A stretch of 64,000 nucleotides of DNA from Pelosinus fermentans DSM 17108 (GCF_000271485.2 NZ_AKVN02000001.1:3187501-3251500); one strand, 5' to 3'; shown: positions 36,110-44,851, numbered from the stretch's first letter. Made by a program: numbers and translations. The notes: generated by a model from the sequence alone, not told the origin.

Positions 36110-36418
36110 TTATTTGTGATCTTCTTGACCTTCGAGTCTTTCTAACATAAACTTATACCCGTCAGCACCATAATGTAAACAACGCTTTACCCGACTAATT
36201 GTTGCAGTACTAGCCCCTGTTTTGTCTACAATGTCATCATACGTATGACCAGCTCTTAACATACGAGCTACTTCCATGCGTTGGGCAAGAGATTTCAATT
36301 CACTTACGGTACAAATATCTTCAAAAAATTGATAACATTCTTCTTGATTTTCTAACAATAAAATAGAACGAAATAACTGATCTGTTAGGTCATCTTTCAA
36401 TTTGGGATTTGTAGGCAT
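36110..36418 (-). CDS. YerC/YecD-family TrpR-related regulator
   Basis: 102 aa TrpR-superfamily protein. The HTH is seen in LRAGHTYDDIVDKTGASTATISRVKRC. The family is known in Firmicutes as YerC; comparative genomics links it to histidine-gene control (HisR), which suits its place as first gene before hisZ. The promoter is TTGCAA-N17-TATAAT at 36476-36504. Confidence 0.88.
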   Translation of the reverse strand: MPTNPKLKDDLTDQLFRSILLLENQEECYQFFEDICTVSELKSLAQRMEVARMLRAGHTYDDIVDKTGASTATISRVKRCLHYGADGYKFMLERLEGQEDHK

Positions 36419-36475
36419 TTTTCTTTTCCCCCATTCTATTAAATCCTTTATTACTTTTAAGCTTTACTTAGTGAA

Positions 36476-36504
36476 ATTATATCATTATGATTTCCCATTT
36501 GCAA
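36476..36504 (-). promoter_or_regulatory. Promoter of the yerC-hisZ unit
   Basis: Minus-strand TTGCAA (36499-36504), 17-base spacer, TATAAT (36476-36481). Its -35 box is 13 bases from the -35 box of the divergent methionine-transporter promoter. Confidence 0.7.
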
Positions 36505-36517
36505 AGTCATTTTTTTC

Positions 36518-36546
36518 TTGACACTATTTTATAGAACTGCTAATAT
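36518..36546 (+). promoter_or_regulatory. Promoter of the metNIQ operon
   Basis: TTGACA (36518-36523), 17-base spacer, TAATAT (36541-36546). It initiates just before the S-box. Confidence 0.8.
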
Positions 36547-36565
36547 ATTCATTAGCAAGTTAATA

Positions 36566-36712
36566 TCTTTCATCAAGAGCAGTTGAGGGAATGGCCCAAT
36601 GAAGCTGCGGCAACCATTCACTTTGTGAAACGGTGCCAACTCCACAGGATTAATTCCTGGTAGATGAAGCGCGATTCAGTTCGATAATACGCTTCATTTA
36701 TGAAGCGGTTTT
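36566..36712 (+). promoter_or_regulatory. SAM riboswitch (S-box) with terminator
   Basis: The conserved S-box core is readable: CATCAAGAGCAGTTGAGGGA, ATGGCCCAATGAAGC, GCGGCAACC, then GGTGCCAACTCCA and the closing GATGA. The terminator CGCTTCA-TTTA-TGAAGCG with a T7 run lies at 36690-36712, and GATGAAGCG (36663-36671) is the competing antiterminator arm. SAM binding favours termination, so the methionine importer is off when SAM is abundant. Confidence 0.97.
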
Positions 36713-36750
36713 TTTGTTATTTCAGCAAGAACAGGAAGGGAGCTATTCCA

Positions 36751-37809
36751 TTGATTAAACTGCAGGATATAGAAAAAGTCTATCAAAGCGACAACGGTAC
36801 CATTCATGCCTTACGAGGCGTTAATTTATCAGTGAAACAAGGAGAAATTTTCGGCATAATTGGAACCAGTGGTGCAGGAAAAAGCACATTGGTTCGCTGC
36901 ATCAATATGCTAGAAAGCCCTACTAAAGGTATTGTTACAGTAGATGGTCAAGAATTAACTTCATTAAACGAGCAAGAACTCCGAGAACAACGTAAAAAGA
37001 TTGGCATGATCTTTCAACATTTCAATCTATTATCTTCACGTACTGTATACCAAAACATTGCCTTTCCCTTGGAATTGGCGAAACGCAGTAAAGAAGAAAT
37101 TGATAAAGAAGTATTGCATCTATTAGAATTGGTAGGGTTAAGTGATAAAAAAGATCAATATCCGGCACAATTAAGTGGCGGACAAAAACAGCGAGTGGGC
37201 ATTGCAAGAGCTTTGGCTAACCATCCTAAAGTATTATTATGCGATGAAGCGACTTCAGCTCTCGACCCGCAAACCACAAAATCGATTTTAGAGCTCTTAA
37301 AAGATATTAATCGTAAATTCCAACTTACCATCGTCCTTATTACCCATGAAATGCAGGTCATTAAAGAGATTTGTAACCAAGTCGCTGTAATTGAGGGTGG
37401 TAAGATCATTGAGCAAGGTAAGGTCATTGATATTTTTACCCAGCCGCAATCCAATACCACAAAGGAATTTATTAGTTCTATTATTAATCATAACCTGCCT
37501 GACTTTTTTAAAGAGATTACTCTGGCATCGGAACCATCTGCTGACAGTAATTTAATATTGCGCTTGTCTTTTATTGGACATTCTACAGAAGAGCCGGTTA
37601 TATCCAGCATGATTCGCCGCTTTGCTATTGATGCTAGTATTTTGTACGGAAATATTGATCATATTCAAACCATACCTTTCGGTACATTAATTGTAGAATT
37701 GTCGGGCGAGCAAGCCTCTTTGCAGCAAGCCCTTAGTTATTTAAAAACACGTGAATTAGGAATTGAGGTGATTGGCTATGTCGCAAGAAATGCTCGTGCT
37801 GTTGGCTAA
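36751..37809 (+). CDS. metN: Methionine ABC transporter ATP-binding protein
   Basis: 352 aa from the TTG at 36751 with GGGAG nine bases upstream. The in-frame ATG at 36700 lies in the riboswitch terminator and is not a credible start. Walker A GTSGAGKSTLVR, signature LSGGQKQRVGIARAL, Walker B LLCDEATSALD, H-loop LLITHEMQ. The C-terminal NIL domain (about 270-345) is the allosteric methionine-binding domain. With MetI and MetQ it imports L/D-methionine. Confidence 0.95.
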   Translation: MIKLQDIEKVYQSDNGTIHALRGVNLSVKQGEIFGIIGTSGAGKSTLVRCINMLESPTKGIVTVDGQELTSLNEQELREQRKKIGMIFQHFNLLSSRTVYQNIAFPLELAKRSKEEIDKEVLHLLELVGLSDKKDQYPAQLSGGQKQRVGIARALANHPKVLLCDEATSALDPQTTKSILELLKDINRKFQLTIVLITHEMQVIKEICNQVAVIEGGKIIEQGKVIDIFTQPQSNTTKEFISSIINHNLPDFFKEITLASEPSADSNLILRLSFIGHSTEEPVISSMIRRFAIDASILYGNIDHIQTIPFGTLIVELSGEQASLQQALSYLKTRELGIEVIGYVARNARAVG

Positions 37810-38431
37810 GTCCTTATGGGAAACCACGTATATGGTTGCTGTGTCTAGTTTTATTTCTGCGCTATTAGGCATACCCCTGGGCATTATACTAGTTACTACT
37901 AACAAAGGACATATTTTAGAGAATACGCCTCTCAATCGAATCTTAGGTGCTATTGTAAACGCAACCCGCTCTACACCATTCATTATTCTAATGGTGGCAA
38001 TTATACCGGTAACCAGGTTACTGGTAGGTACATCCATTGGAACGAATGCCGCCATTGTACCATTAAGTATTGCTGCCATTCCTTTTGTGGCTCGTATCGT
38101 AGAATCAGCCCTTAAAGAAGTGGACTACGGCGTAATCGAAGCTGCCCAAGCTATGGGAGCATCCCCAAGAGAAATCATTACAAAGGTTCTCATTCCTGAG
38201 TCCTTACCTGCGATTGTTTTAGGACTCACCCTCACTATTATTAGTCTGATTGGCTACTCAGCAATGGCAGGAGCAATTGGCGGCGGTGGTTTAGGTGATT
38301 TAGCAATTCGTTATGGTTACCAGCGCTTTCGTGCCGATATCATGTTAATTACGGTGGTTATTTTAATTGCTCAAGTACAAATTGTTCAATCCACTGGTGA
38401 CTATATATCGAATCGTCTCAACAAGAAATAG
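37778..38431 (+). CDS. metI: Methionine ABC transporter permease
   Basis: 217 aa from ATG 37778 (GAGGTG seven bases upstream), overlapping the end of metN by 32 bases. Five hydrophobic segments and the EAA-loop coupling helix (EAAQAMGASPREIITKVLIPESLPA) are seen. MetI forms the homodimeric channel driven by MetN. Confidence 0.95.
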   Translation: MSQEMLVLLAKSLWETTYMVAVSSFISALLGIPLGIILVTTNKGHILENTPLNRILGAIVNATRSTPFIILMVAIIPVTRLLVGTSIGTNAAIVPLSIAAIPFVARIVESALKEVDYGVIEAAQAMGASPREIITKVLIPESLPAIVLGLTLTIISLIGYSAMAGAIGGGGLGDLAIRYGYQRFRADIMLITVVILIAQVQIVQSTGDYISNRLNKK

Positions 38432-38499
38432 AAGCAGCCTAATTTACTGATTTGGGCTTTCTATAAAAAACACCAAATAAACTTAGGAGGGTTATTATT

Positions 38500-39318
38500 A
38501 TGAAAAAGCTATTTCTTGTTCTTATTGGAATTCTTAGTCTAGGACTATTAGTAAGCGGTTGCGGTCAAAAAGAAGCTCCTGCTGCTCCTGCTGCTAAAAC
38601 TACTGTATTAAAAGTTGGTGCTACTCCTGTTCCTCATTCGGAAATTTTAAATGTAGTAAAACCAATCTTAGCTAAAGAGGGAATCGACTTACAGATTGTT
38701 GAGTTTACGGATTATGTAAAACCAAATATTGCAGTAGCCGAAAAGGAATTGGATGCAAACTTCTTCCAGCATATTCCTTACTTAAATAAATTCTCGACAG
38801 AACGTAATTTGGCATTAACCTATACTGCTGCCGTTCACATTGAGCCAATGGGAATTTATTCAAAGAAAATTAAAAATTTGAATGAATTGGCAACTGGTGC
38901 TAAAGTAGCTATCCCTAATGATCCTACAAATGGCGGTCGTGCTCTAGCGATCTTAGAAAAAGCAGGACTTATTAAATTAAAAGACGGCGTAGGCGTTAGC
39001 GCTACTGTAAGTGATATTGTAACCAATTCTAAAAACATTCAAATTAGTGAATTAGAGGCTCCTCAACTTCCTCGTGTACTTGAAGATGTGACCATTGCTG
39101 TCATCAATACCAACTATGCACTGGAAGCTAAATTGGTACCAACTAAAGATGCTCTCTTCCTCGAACCAAAAGATTCTCCCTATGCGAATATCTTGACCGT
39201 ACGTAAAGGTGACGAAAATCGCCCTGAAATTCAGAAATTAACTAAAGCTCTAACATCTGACGAAGTTAAAAAATTCATTAATGAAAAATATCAAGGTGCT
39301 GTAATACCAGCATTCTAA
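38500..39318 (+). CDS. metQ: Methionine-binding lipoprotein
   Basis: 272 aa NlpA-family lipoprotein. The signal peptide ends with lipobox LLVSGC (Cys about 21), followed by an Ala/Pro linker. Binding-domain motifs VGATPVPHSEILNVVKPIL, FTDYVKPNIA and DANFFQHIPYLNKF are as in MetQ. It captures methionine outside the cell membrane for MetNI. AGGAGG precedes the ATG. Confidence 0.96.
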   Translation: MKKLFLVLIGILSLGLLVSGCGQKEAPAAPAAKTTVLKVGATPVPHSEILNVVKPILAKEGIDLQIVEFTDYVKPNIAVAEKELDANFFQHIPYLNKFSTERNLALTYTAAVHIEPMGIYSKKIKNLNELATGAKVAIPNDPTNGGRALAILEKAGLIKLKDGVGVSATVSDIVTNSKNIQISELEAPQLPRVLEDVTIAVINTNYALEAKLVPTKDALFLEPKDSPYANILTVRKGDENRPEIQKLTKALTSDEVKKFINEKYQGAVIPAF

Positions 39319-39337
39319 TCATTCTGGAGGGATCTTT

Positions 39338-40153
39338 ATGGGGAAGCGGCTGCAAATCGTTACTACTTTTCTTATACTGGCAAGTATCGCGGCATTGCTG
39401 TCATGGCATAGTTCATTACATATGAGTCGTGTATACAGACCAATAAAAGTAGGGGTTTCAGCCGGTCCCCATTTTGCAATTATGAACCTAGTTAAAACGA
39501 TCGTCGCAAAAGATGGTATTGATCTGCAAATTGTTGTATTTACTGATTATAGCAAGCTCAATGGGTCTTTACACCGCGGAGAAATAAGTCTTAATAGTTT
39601 TCAGAATCAACCTTATCTTGATAGAGTTCTTGATGATCACAACTATGCGATTGCTCCGATTGCTAAAACGTTTCTATTCCCGATGGGGATCTATGCTAAA
39701 AAAATTCATAATCTTAGCGCATTGCAAACAGGCAGTAAAGCTGCTATTCCCCAGGATTTATGGAATGGCAGTCGAGCCCTGCTGCTATTGGAAAAAGCTG
39801 GTCTTATTGTCTGCAGAAAAACAACAGATTCTCTAAGAACCCTTGATGATATTGTAGAGAATCCTAAGAATCTTAGTTTTATACAAATGGATGCCACACA
39901 GATCACTTCGGCGATCGATAAGGTAGATATTGTCCTTATCAATGCCAATTATGCTGCGGAAATTGACTTGCTGCCAACCAGAGATGCACTACTATTAGAA
40001 GATATATATTCACCATATATAAATCTTTTAGTCGCTGGTACTAAAGATGTCAATCATAATGACCTGAAAAAAATCATTACAGCCTATCAGTCACAGGAGG
40101 TTAAAACCTTTGTGGCTGAACATTTTCAAGGTACCGTAATAACAGCTTGGTAA
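39338..40153 (+). CDS. MetQ-like binding protein without lipobox
   Basis: 271 aa NlpA/MetQ paralogue 19 bp after metQ. It shares KVGVSAGPHFAIMNLVKTI, FTDYSKLNGSL and SFQNQPYLDR with the family. The N-terminal hydrophobic segment (about 6-22) has no Cys at a lipobox, so it would be released or held by an uncleaved anchor. The key phrase DANFFQH of MetQ is changed to LNSFQN, so ligand choice may differ. It probably shares the MetNI channel. Confidence 0.85.
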   Translation: MGKRLQIVTTFLILASIAALLSWHSSLHMSRVYRPIKVGVSAGPHFAIMNLVKTIVAKDGIDLQIVVFTDYSKLNGSLHRGEISLNSFQNQPYLDRVLDDHNYAIAPIAKTFLFPMGIYAKKIHNLSALQTGSKAAIPQDLWNGSRALLLLEKAGLIVCRKTTDSLRTLDDIVENPKNLSFIQMDATQITSAIDKVDIVLINANYAAEIDLLPTRDALLLEDIYSPYINLLVAGTKDVNHNDLKKIITAYQSQEVKTFVAEHFQGTVITAW

Positions 40154-40191
40154 AAGTATCCCCTCCATGAGTATATGGAGGGGATACTTTT
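40152..40191 (+). terminator. Terminator of the methionine transporter operon
   Basis: A 17-bp perfect stem (40152-40168 with 40175-40191), six-base loop, ending TTTT. The stop codon (40151-40153) overlaps the stem. It may also act on the convergent PHP gene. Confidence 0.85.
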
Positions 40192-40225
40192 ACCATCTGG
40201 CAATTGGAGGAAGCTGCCCATTCGT

Positions 40226-40996
40226 TTATTTCTGAAACTGAGGCTTCCCCTCTTTGAAGTATACAACATTCAAATTGGAGCGTTCCGCAATTTCTAACCC
40301 TGCCTGTAGATCTCTGCCAACATCATTGACGTGGTGAGCATCGGACCCAATTGTTACAATACGTCCTCCCAGTTCATTAAAGCGCTTATAGATCGGCATT
40401 ATCGTCTCTACTGCTGCTTTATTCCCCAAGCGTCTAGTATTAATCTCCAGGGCTTTTTCTTTCTGGGCTAAGACCGTTAGAATCTCATCAATACAATCGC
40501 TAAATTCATTATAGTAGATTTCTGGATCTGCAAAACGTGCATATCTGGCAATATAATCAATATGTCCTAAACTATGGATACCATCATAACAGGTCACACA
40601 TTGTTTCATGGCATTAAAATAATGTTCATATGCTTCTTGTTTACTTCTTCCTTGATAAAATTCTGGAGTATATAGATCAATATTATCAATTACATGTACC
40701 GACCCAATCACATAGTCAAAAGGATACTTTTCCACTAATCGACAATTTTCTTCTAAACAATCCGAACGCATACCTATTTCTATGCCTAGCAGAACTTTTT
40801 CATTACGATACGCAGCATACTGGGAAAAATATTTTTCTACATCAAAAATAAACGCCATCGGTTCAGGATATGCAATATCCATATGTTCCGTAATAATAAT
40901 TCCTATATTTAATTCCTCTGCCCTTGCTACAGCATCAGTCATTTTCATTTTTGAATCTGTAGAGAAACAGGTGTGCATATGACTATCAAATAACAT
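40226..40996 (-). CDS. PHP-domain phosphatase, likely histidinol-phosphatase
   Basis: 256 aa. PHP motifs: DSHMHTCFSTDSKMKM at the start, ITEHMD, GIEIGMR, DYVIGSVHVID, HSLGHIDYIARY and IGSDAHHVNDVG, giving the trinuclear metal ligands. The family includes HisK/HisJ histidinol phosphatases. Since HisB here is monofunctional and no HisN is seen, this gene is the best candidate to complete histidine synthesis in this window, though it is not in the his operon. The substrate is inferred. Confidence 0.8.
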   Translation of the reverse strand: MLFDSHMHTCFSTDSKMKMTDAVARAEELNIGIIITEHMDIAYPEPMAFIFDVEKYFSQYAAYRNEKVLLGIEIGMRSDCLEENCRLVEKYPFDYVIGSVHVIDNIDLYTPEFYQGRSKQEAYEHYFNAMKQCVTCYDGIHSLGHIDYIARYARFADPEIYYNEFSDCIDEILTVLAQKEKALEINTRRLGNKAAVETIMPIYKRFNELGGRIVTIGSDAHHVNDVGRDLQAGLEIAERSNLNVVYFKEGKPQFQK

Positions 40997-41278
40997 TTTT
41001 TACCTCCTGGATTTTTACATCAATTTTATCTCATTTTCTTATTTTATACAAAAATAAAAAAAATCCTGCTTAGAACCTTTTTACTATTTATCCATAAATT
41101 TTTGAAAAATTAATCCACATTGTATCTCATTGTATTTTTATATACTATTAAAATATTTGTCATATATACATTCGAAACTCTTGAAGAATGTTTTTCTTTG
41201 TATTATACTTAAGACAAGCTTAATAAATACGCTCCTTTTTAACGTGACTGTATGATATTAATATAGGGGGTGATTCCA

Positions 41279-41368
41279 TTGAACAATGAAGAAGATCTGC
41301 CAATGTTAGATGCTAGGGAGATGATTCCAATGTACAAGGTAATGGAATCCATAATTTCATATGTATAA
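41279..41368 (+). CDS. Possible small protein (29 aa)
   Basis: A TTG with AGGGGGTG six bases upstream opens a 29-codon frame (MNNEEDLPMLDAREMIPMYK then VMESIISYV). I recognise no family. The RBS is strong, and it precedes the small membrane protein gene at 41446 by 77 bp on the same strand, so it may be translated; it could also be a spurious frame. Confidence 0.35.
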   Translation: MNNEEDLPMLDAREMIPMYKVMESIISYV

Positions 41369-41445
41369 CATCAGCCAATGTGCTTGTCACATTGAATAGT
41401 ACAATAAATATTGTACGGATAATACCACAGCAGGAGGTTTTCACT

Positions 41446-41616
41446 ATGGCCAGAGAAAGGATCAGCGATCTCTTTTCCGCCTTCTGTATTTGGGTAGTTA
41501 TTCCTTTATTAGCTGCTAGCTTATTATTTCTCTTAGTCCAAAGCGGAAATCCGTTGCTGCTGGTTATTTTCCCTTTATTAGCGGTTGTGTTTTTCATAAC
41601 CAAACAACTTAATTAA
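41446..41616 (+). CDS. Small membrane protein (56 aa)
   Basis: 56 aa from ATG 41446, with AGGAGG eight bases upstream; this beats the upstream start of the frame at 41380. It has a charged N-terminus (MARERISDL) and two hydrophobic stretches (CIWVVIPLLAASLLFLLV and LLLVIFPLLAVVFFI), so it is a two-TM or hairpin membrane peptide. No family recognised. A terminator follows at 41646. Confidence 0.6.
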   Translation: MARERISDLFSAFCIWVVIPLLAASLLFLLVQSGNPLLLVIFPLLAVVFFITKQLN

Positions 41617-41645
41617 AGCTTTAAGTGCCGCAGCAAAAATCATAT

Positions 41646-41684
41646 AAAATAAGGACTTGCCCCTGCGGGTCAAGTCCTTATTTT
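41646..41684. terminator. Bidirectional terminator
   Basis: A 14-bp perfect stem (41646-41659 with 41671-41684) with an 11-base loop and T-runs on both strands, placed between the small membrane protein and the convergent tetR gene. Confidence 0.85.
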
Positions 41685-41742
41685 TATTCTACCATAACTG
41701 CCTTAGACTCTTTGACTGTTCAGTCAATTATTTCCAAATTTT

Positions 41743-42369
41743 TTACCGTTCAGCTGCGCCATACAAAAAGAGTTCCGCAATGGTATGCGCCGTTTCACCA
41801 ATATTTTCATCCACAAAATCGCGAAATACAAAGGTAACGATAACACTAAATAAACCATGAGCAGCCCGAGTAGCGTCACAGCTTTCACGAATAAATCCTT
41901 TACTTTGGGCTTCTAATAATACTTTTTCAATCATACCAATCGTCTCACAAAAACAGGCTTGATATTTATCTAATTGCTCTTGGGTAAAATTTGATGATCC
42001 GGCAGCACCAAATCCACGCACTTCATGCATCATAACACGCCATAAGTTAGCATGCTTTGCATAAAATTCCAGAAATGCTTTAATTATTGTTTCTACTTTT
42101 TCTAAAGGAGGCTCAGAAGAATTAACAATACCTTCAATAATGACTTGAAAAGGCATACTGCATTCCTTAATCAGCGTATAAAAAAGCTGTTCTTTATTAA
42201 CGAAATAATTATATACTGTACCTTTACCAGTATCGGCTAAAGCAATAATTTCATCTACTGTAGCTCTATGATAACCTTTGCTGGAAAATACAGCATAAGC
42301 TGCCTCAAGTATCTGCTGTCGTTTATTTTGTGAATCATGGAAACCAATATTTTCACGAATATGCTTCAT
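41743..42369 (-). CDS. TetR/AcrR family transcriptional regulator
   Basis: 208 aa from the ATG at 42369, which has TTTGGAGG five bases upstream; the frame extends further up into the dipeptidase gene without an RBS. The N-terminal HTH reads KRQQILEAAYAVFSSKGYHRATVDEIIALADTGKGTVYNYF split across about 15-55. The C-terminal ligand domain has no recognised specificity. It is the second gene after a membrane dipeptidase, 22 bp downstream, and the operon promoter carries a TetR-style palindrome (43432-43448), so autoregulation is likely. Confidence 0.88.
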   Translation of the reverse strand: MKHIRENIGFHDSQNKRQQILEAAYAVFSSKGYHRATVDEIIALADTGKGTVYNYFVNKEQLFYTLIKECSMPFQVIIEGIVNSSEPPLEKVETIIKAFLEFYAKHANLWRVMMHEVRGFGAAGSSNFTQEQLDKYQACFCETIGMIEKVLLEAQSKGFIRESCDATRAAHGLFSVIVTFVFRDFVDENIGETAHTIAELFLYGAAER

Positions 42370-42391
42370 TTCTGCCTCCAAAGTACGAATT

Positions 42392-43327
42392 TCATAAACA
42401 TTCTTTAATAATACTAATTGCATTCTTATAACAAATTTTTTCGATATCGCCTGTGGTAAACCCATTACAAACAAGTGCCTTTATTAATTTATCAATATTG
42501 CCAAGATGAGAGATTTCCAACTGGTATTCAATACCGTCGAAATCCGTTCCTAAAGCCACTATATCAATACCGCCAATCTTCACAATATGTTTAATATGGC
42601 GTACCATATCATCCACTCTGCTCCAATTTGATCCAGCCAAAAAGTTCCCTGAAAAATTGATTCCCATAATTCCCCCTTTTTGCGCCAGCAGAGTAATCAT
42701 ATCATCTGTCAAATTACGCCGATGCCCCCTGATTGCACGAGCATTAGAATGGGAAGCAACAAAAGGTTTGTTTGACAAGGCAGCAACATCATAAAAGCCT
42801 TGATCAGAAAGATGAGAGACATCAATAATCATACCTAGCTGATTCATTTGGACAACTACTTCTTTGCCAAAATCTGTTAAGCCCTGCTCCCCATACTGTT
42901 CTTCAATATTGGGATAACCAATCTCATTAGGATAATTCCAGGTCAATGTCAGCAGCCGCACACCCAACCGATAAAAATTCCGCAGATTCTCCAAGCGCCC
43001 TTGTAAAGCTCCCCCCTCTTCAATCGTAAGAAAGGCAGATATTTTTCCAGCTTGCTGGTTAGAAAGTAGATCCTGATAATTCAGCGCTAGGGCAATATAC
43101 GGCTGCTGAATCTTCATTTCCCGATGGAAAATATCAACCATACTTAAACAATATTGTAATGGATTTTGTTGTTCTGCTAAATCAATATACAATGCAAAGA
43201 ATTGTGCCAAAGCATTACCAGCCTGCAATTTTTCTATATCTACGCTTAGGTTATTATGATATAAATTCAAATGCGGTTGATCCATTAAGTGCAGTATTGT
43301 ATCACAATGTAAATCAATAATTTGCAT
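42392..43327 (-). CDS. Membrane dipeptidase (peptidase M19 family)
   Basis: 311 aa from ATG 43327 (AAAGGTG upstream), giving MQIIDLHCDTILHLMDQP. Zn-site motifs: DLHCDT, TIEEGGAL, IDVSHLSDQGFYD, FVASHSNARAI and ALGTDFDGI. The family hydrolyses dipeptides, including D-amino-acid ones, and dehydropeptides. It sits with tetR in a two-gene unit whose ligand or inducer is unknown. Confidence 0.9.
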   Translation of the reverse strand: MQIIDLHCDTILHLMDQPHLNLYHNNLSVDIEKLQAGNALAQFFALYIDLAEQQNPLQYCLSMVDIFHREMKIQQPYIALALNYQDLLSNQQAGKISAFLTIEEGGALQGRLENLRNFYRLGVRLLTLTWNYPNEIGYPNIEEQYGEQGLTDFGKEVVVQMNQLGMIIDVSHLSDQGFYDVAALSNKPFVASHSNARAIRGHRRNLTDDMITLLAQKGGIMGINFSGNFLAGSNWSRVDDMVRHIKHIVKIGGIDIVALGTDFDGIEYQLEISHLGNIDKLIKALVCNGFTTGDIEKICYKNAISIIKECL

Positions 43328-43385
43328 ATTACATTCACCTTTCCTACATATACCCAAATGATGGTCAAAGCACTAACTTAAACAA

Positions 43386-43456
43386 AGCTCTGCTGTACGT
43401 AAGGCAGAGCTACTTTTAATTTAATTCATTATACCATTCCAAATGGTACCTGACAA
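43386..43456 (-). promoter_or_regulatory. Dipeptidase-tetR promoter with palindromic operator
   Basis: Minus-strand TTGTCA (43451-43456), 17-base spacer, TATAAT (43428-43433). The palindrome TACCATT-N3-AATGGTA (43432-43448) fills the spacer, a classical place for a TetR-family operator. An 8-bp hairpin (43386-43393 with 43404-43411) is in the leader. Confidence 0.65.
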
Positions 43457-43543
43457 TGACGAGGAATTATATTTATGCACATTTCCTGAAAATTCTCCCA
43501 TTTCACGTTTTTTCCCTTGGAATTCTAATTTCCGCGCAATACA

Positions 43544-43622
43544 AAATACCACAACTCATATCAAAGTATCCCAATGAATGATCATACAGAAATTGGGATA
43601 CTTAACATGAACTGTGGTATTT
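43544..43622 (-). terminator. Long nested hairpin after cysK
   Basis: Outer arms AAATACCAC (43544-43552) and GTGGTATTT (43614-43622) flank an inner 12-bp perfect stem (43564-43575 with 43592-43603). It lies 54 bp after the cysK stop, so it probably terminates or stabilises the cysK transcript. Confidence 0.55.
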
Positions 43623-43675
43623 CTCACTCTTTTTTAAATGACTAGCGAGCTAAATGGCTCTATCAAAGCTATACC

Positions 43676-44614
43676 TTAAGACTCTTGTTGGAAAAGTGCT
43701 GTAGATAAATAGCGCTCTCCTGAATCAGGTAATAAGACAACAATATTTTTCCCTTTATTCTCAGGACGTGCTGCGATCTGAACAGCTGCATAAACTGCTG
43801 CACCACTTGAAATCCCAACCAACAAGCCTTCTGTTTTAGCAAGTTCCCTGGAAGTCGTAAAAGCATCTTCATTATGAACACCAAAAATTTCATCTACAAC
43901 ATCAAGGTTAATTACAGCAGGAACAAATCCAGCACCAATGCCTTGAATTTTATGAGGACCTGGTTTTCCGCCTGATAAAACAGGCGAATCAAAAGGTTCA
44001 ACAGCAACAATTTTAACACTTGGTTTCTTTTTCTTTAGTACTTCAGCCACACCTGTGACCGTACCGCCAGTACCTACACCAGAAATAAAGATATCGACTT
44101 CTCCATCTGTATCTCTCCAGATTTCTTCAGCAGTAGTCTGTCTATGTATTTCCGGATTGGATGGGTTTTTAAATTGTTGCAAAATAATGGAATTGCTATT
44201 TTCTGCAGCCAGTTGCTCTGCCTTACCGATAGCTCCTTTCATACCTTCTGCCCCAGGAGTTAAGACCAGTTCAGCGCCTAAAGCTTTTAATAGATTCCGT
44301 CTTTCGATACTCATTGTATCTGGCATACACAATACTAATTTATAGCCTCGTGCTGCAGCCACAAAGGCTAAAGCAATACCAGTGTTACCGCTGGTAGGTT
44401 CAATTATTATTGTGTCTTTATTAATTAATCCTTGCTTTTCTGCATCCGCAATCATAGCGTAACCAATACGATCTTTTACACTGCTGAGCGGATTGAAGTA
44501 CTCTAATTTAGCAATTACTTTTGCAGCTAAGCCTTTTTCACCATTATATTTAGTAAGTTCCAGCAGCGGCGTATTGCCAATAAGATCAGTCAACTGTTTT
44601 GCAATTTTAGCCAT
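43676..44614 (-). CDS. cysK: Cysteine synthase (O-acetylserine sulfhydrylase)
   Basis: 312 aa fold-type II PLP enzyme. PLP Lys47 in [15 protein letters not shown], substrate loop [12 protein letters not shown], phosphate loop [16 protein letters not shown] and the C-terminal [13 protein letters not shown]. It makes cysteine from O-acetylserine and sulfide. It is a single-gene unit behind leader element A, which suggests a metabolite- or protein-controlled read-through rather than constitutive expression. Confidence 0.96.
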   Translation of the reverse strand: MAKIAKQLTDLIGNTPLLELTKYNGEKGLAAKVIAKLEYFNPLSSVKDRIGYAMIADAEKQGLINKDTIIIEPTSGNTGIALAFVAAARGYKLVLCMPDTMSIERRNLLKALGAELVLTPGAEGMKGAIGKAEQLAAENSNSIILQQFKNPSNPEIHRQTTAEEIWRDTDGEVDIFISGVGTGGTVTGVAEVLKKKKPSVKIVAVEPFDSPVLSGGKPGPHKIQGIGAGFVPAVINLDVVDEIFGVHNEDAFTTSRELAKTEGLLVGISSGAAVYAAVQIAARPENKGKNIVVLLPDSGERYLSTALFQQES

Positions 44615-44659
44615 GTTACACGACCTCCATTTTTTTATTTTTTATTTTTTTGACAGAAA

Positions 44660-44745
44660 AGAAAAAGGCTAAGGAAGTCCTACAAAAGAACGATTCCTTA
44701 GCCTTCAGTTTTCTGATCGGCTAACTAATGATATTATAAGTACAT
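44660..44745 (-). promoter_or_regulatory. Leader attenuator element A (cysK)
   Basis: Minus strand: TTAGCC-GA-TCAG-AAAA-CTGA-A-GGCTAA (44701-44727), in which TTAGCC/GGCTAA and TCAG/CTGA can pair. The 3' arm GGCTAA is also the 5' arm of the terminator (44694-44703 with 44667-44676, T-run after). This is the clearest of the four copies because the outer antiterminator stem is fully complementary. Confidence 0.65.
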
Positions 44746-44772
44746 TTAATCATAAATACTCCGCTTTGTCAA
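44744..44772 (-). promoter_or_regulatory. Promoter of cysK
   Basis: Minus-strand TTGACA (44767-44772), 17-base spacer, TTAAAT (44744-44749). It would start the RNA about ten bases before leader element A. Confidence 0.65.
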
Positions 44773-44851
44773 CTTAATATTTAATTTTAAAAAGTAAAAT
44801 TGCGTTGAAATACGAGTCTTAACCTGTCAAACTCACCTATGTCACTTGCTT

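Noticed and set aside
36700-36750. Upstream extension of MetN starting at the ATG at 36700
   Set aside because: The ATG lies in the S-box terminator; the TTG at 36751 has a proper RBS and gives the canonical MetN length.
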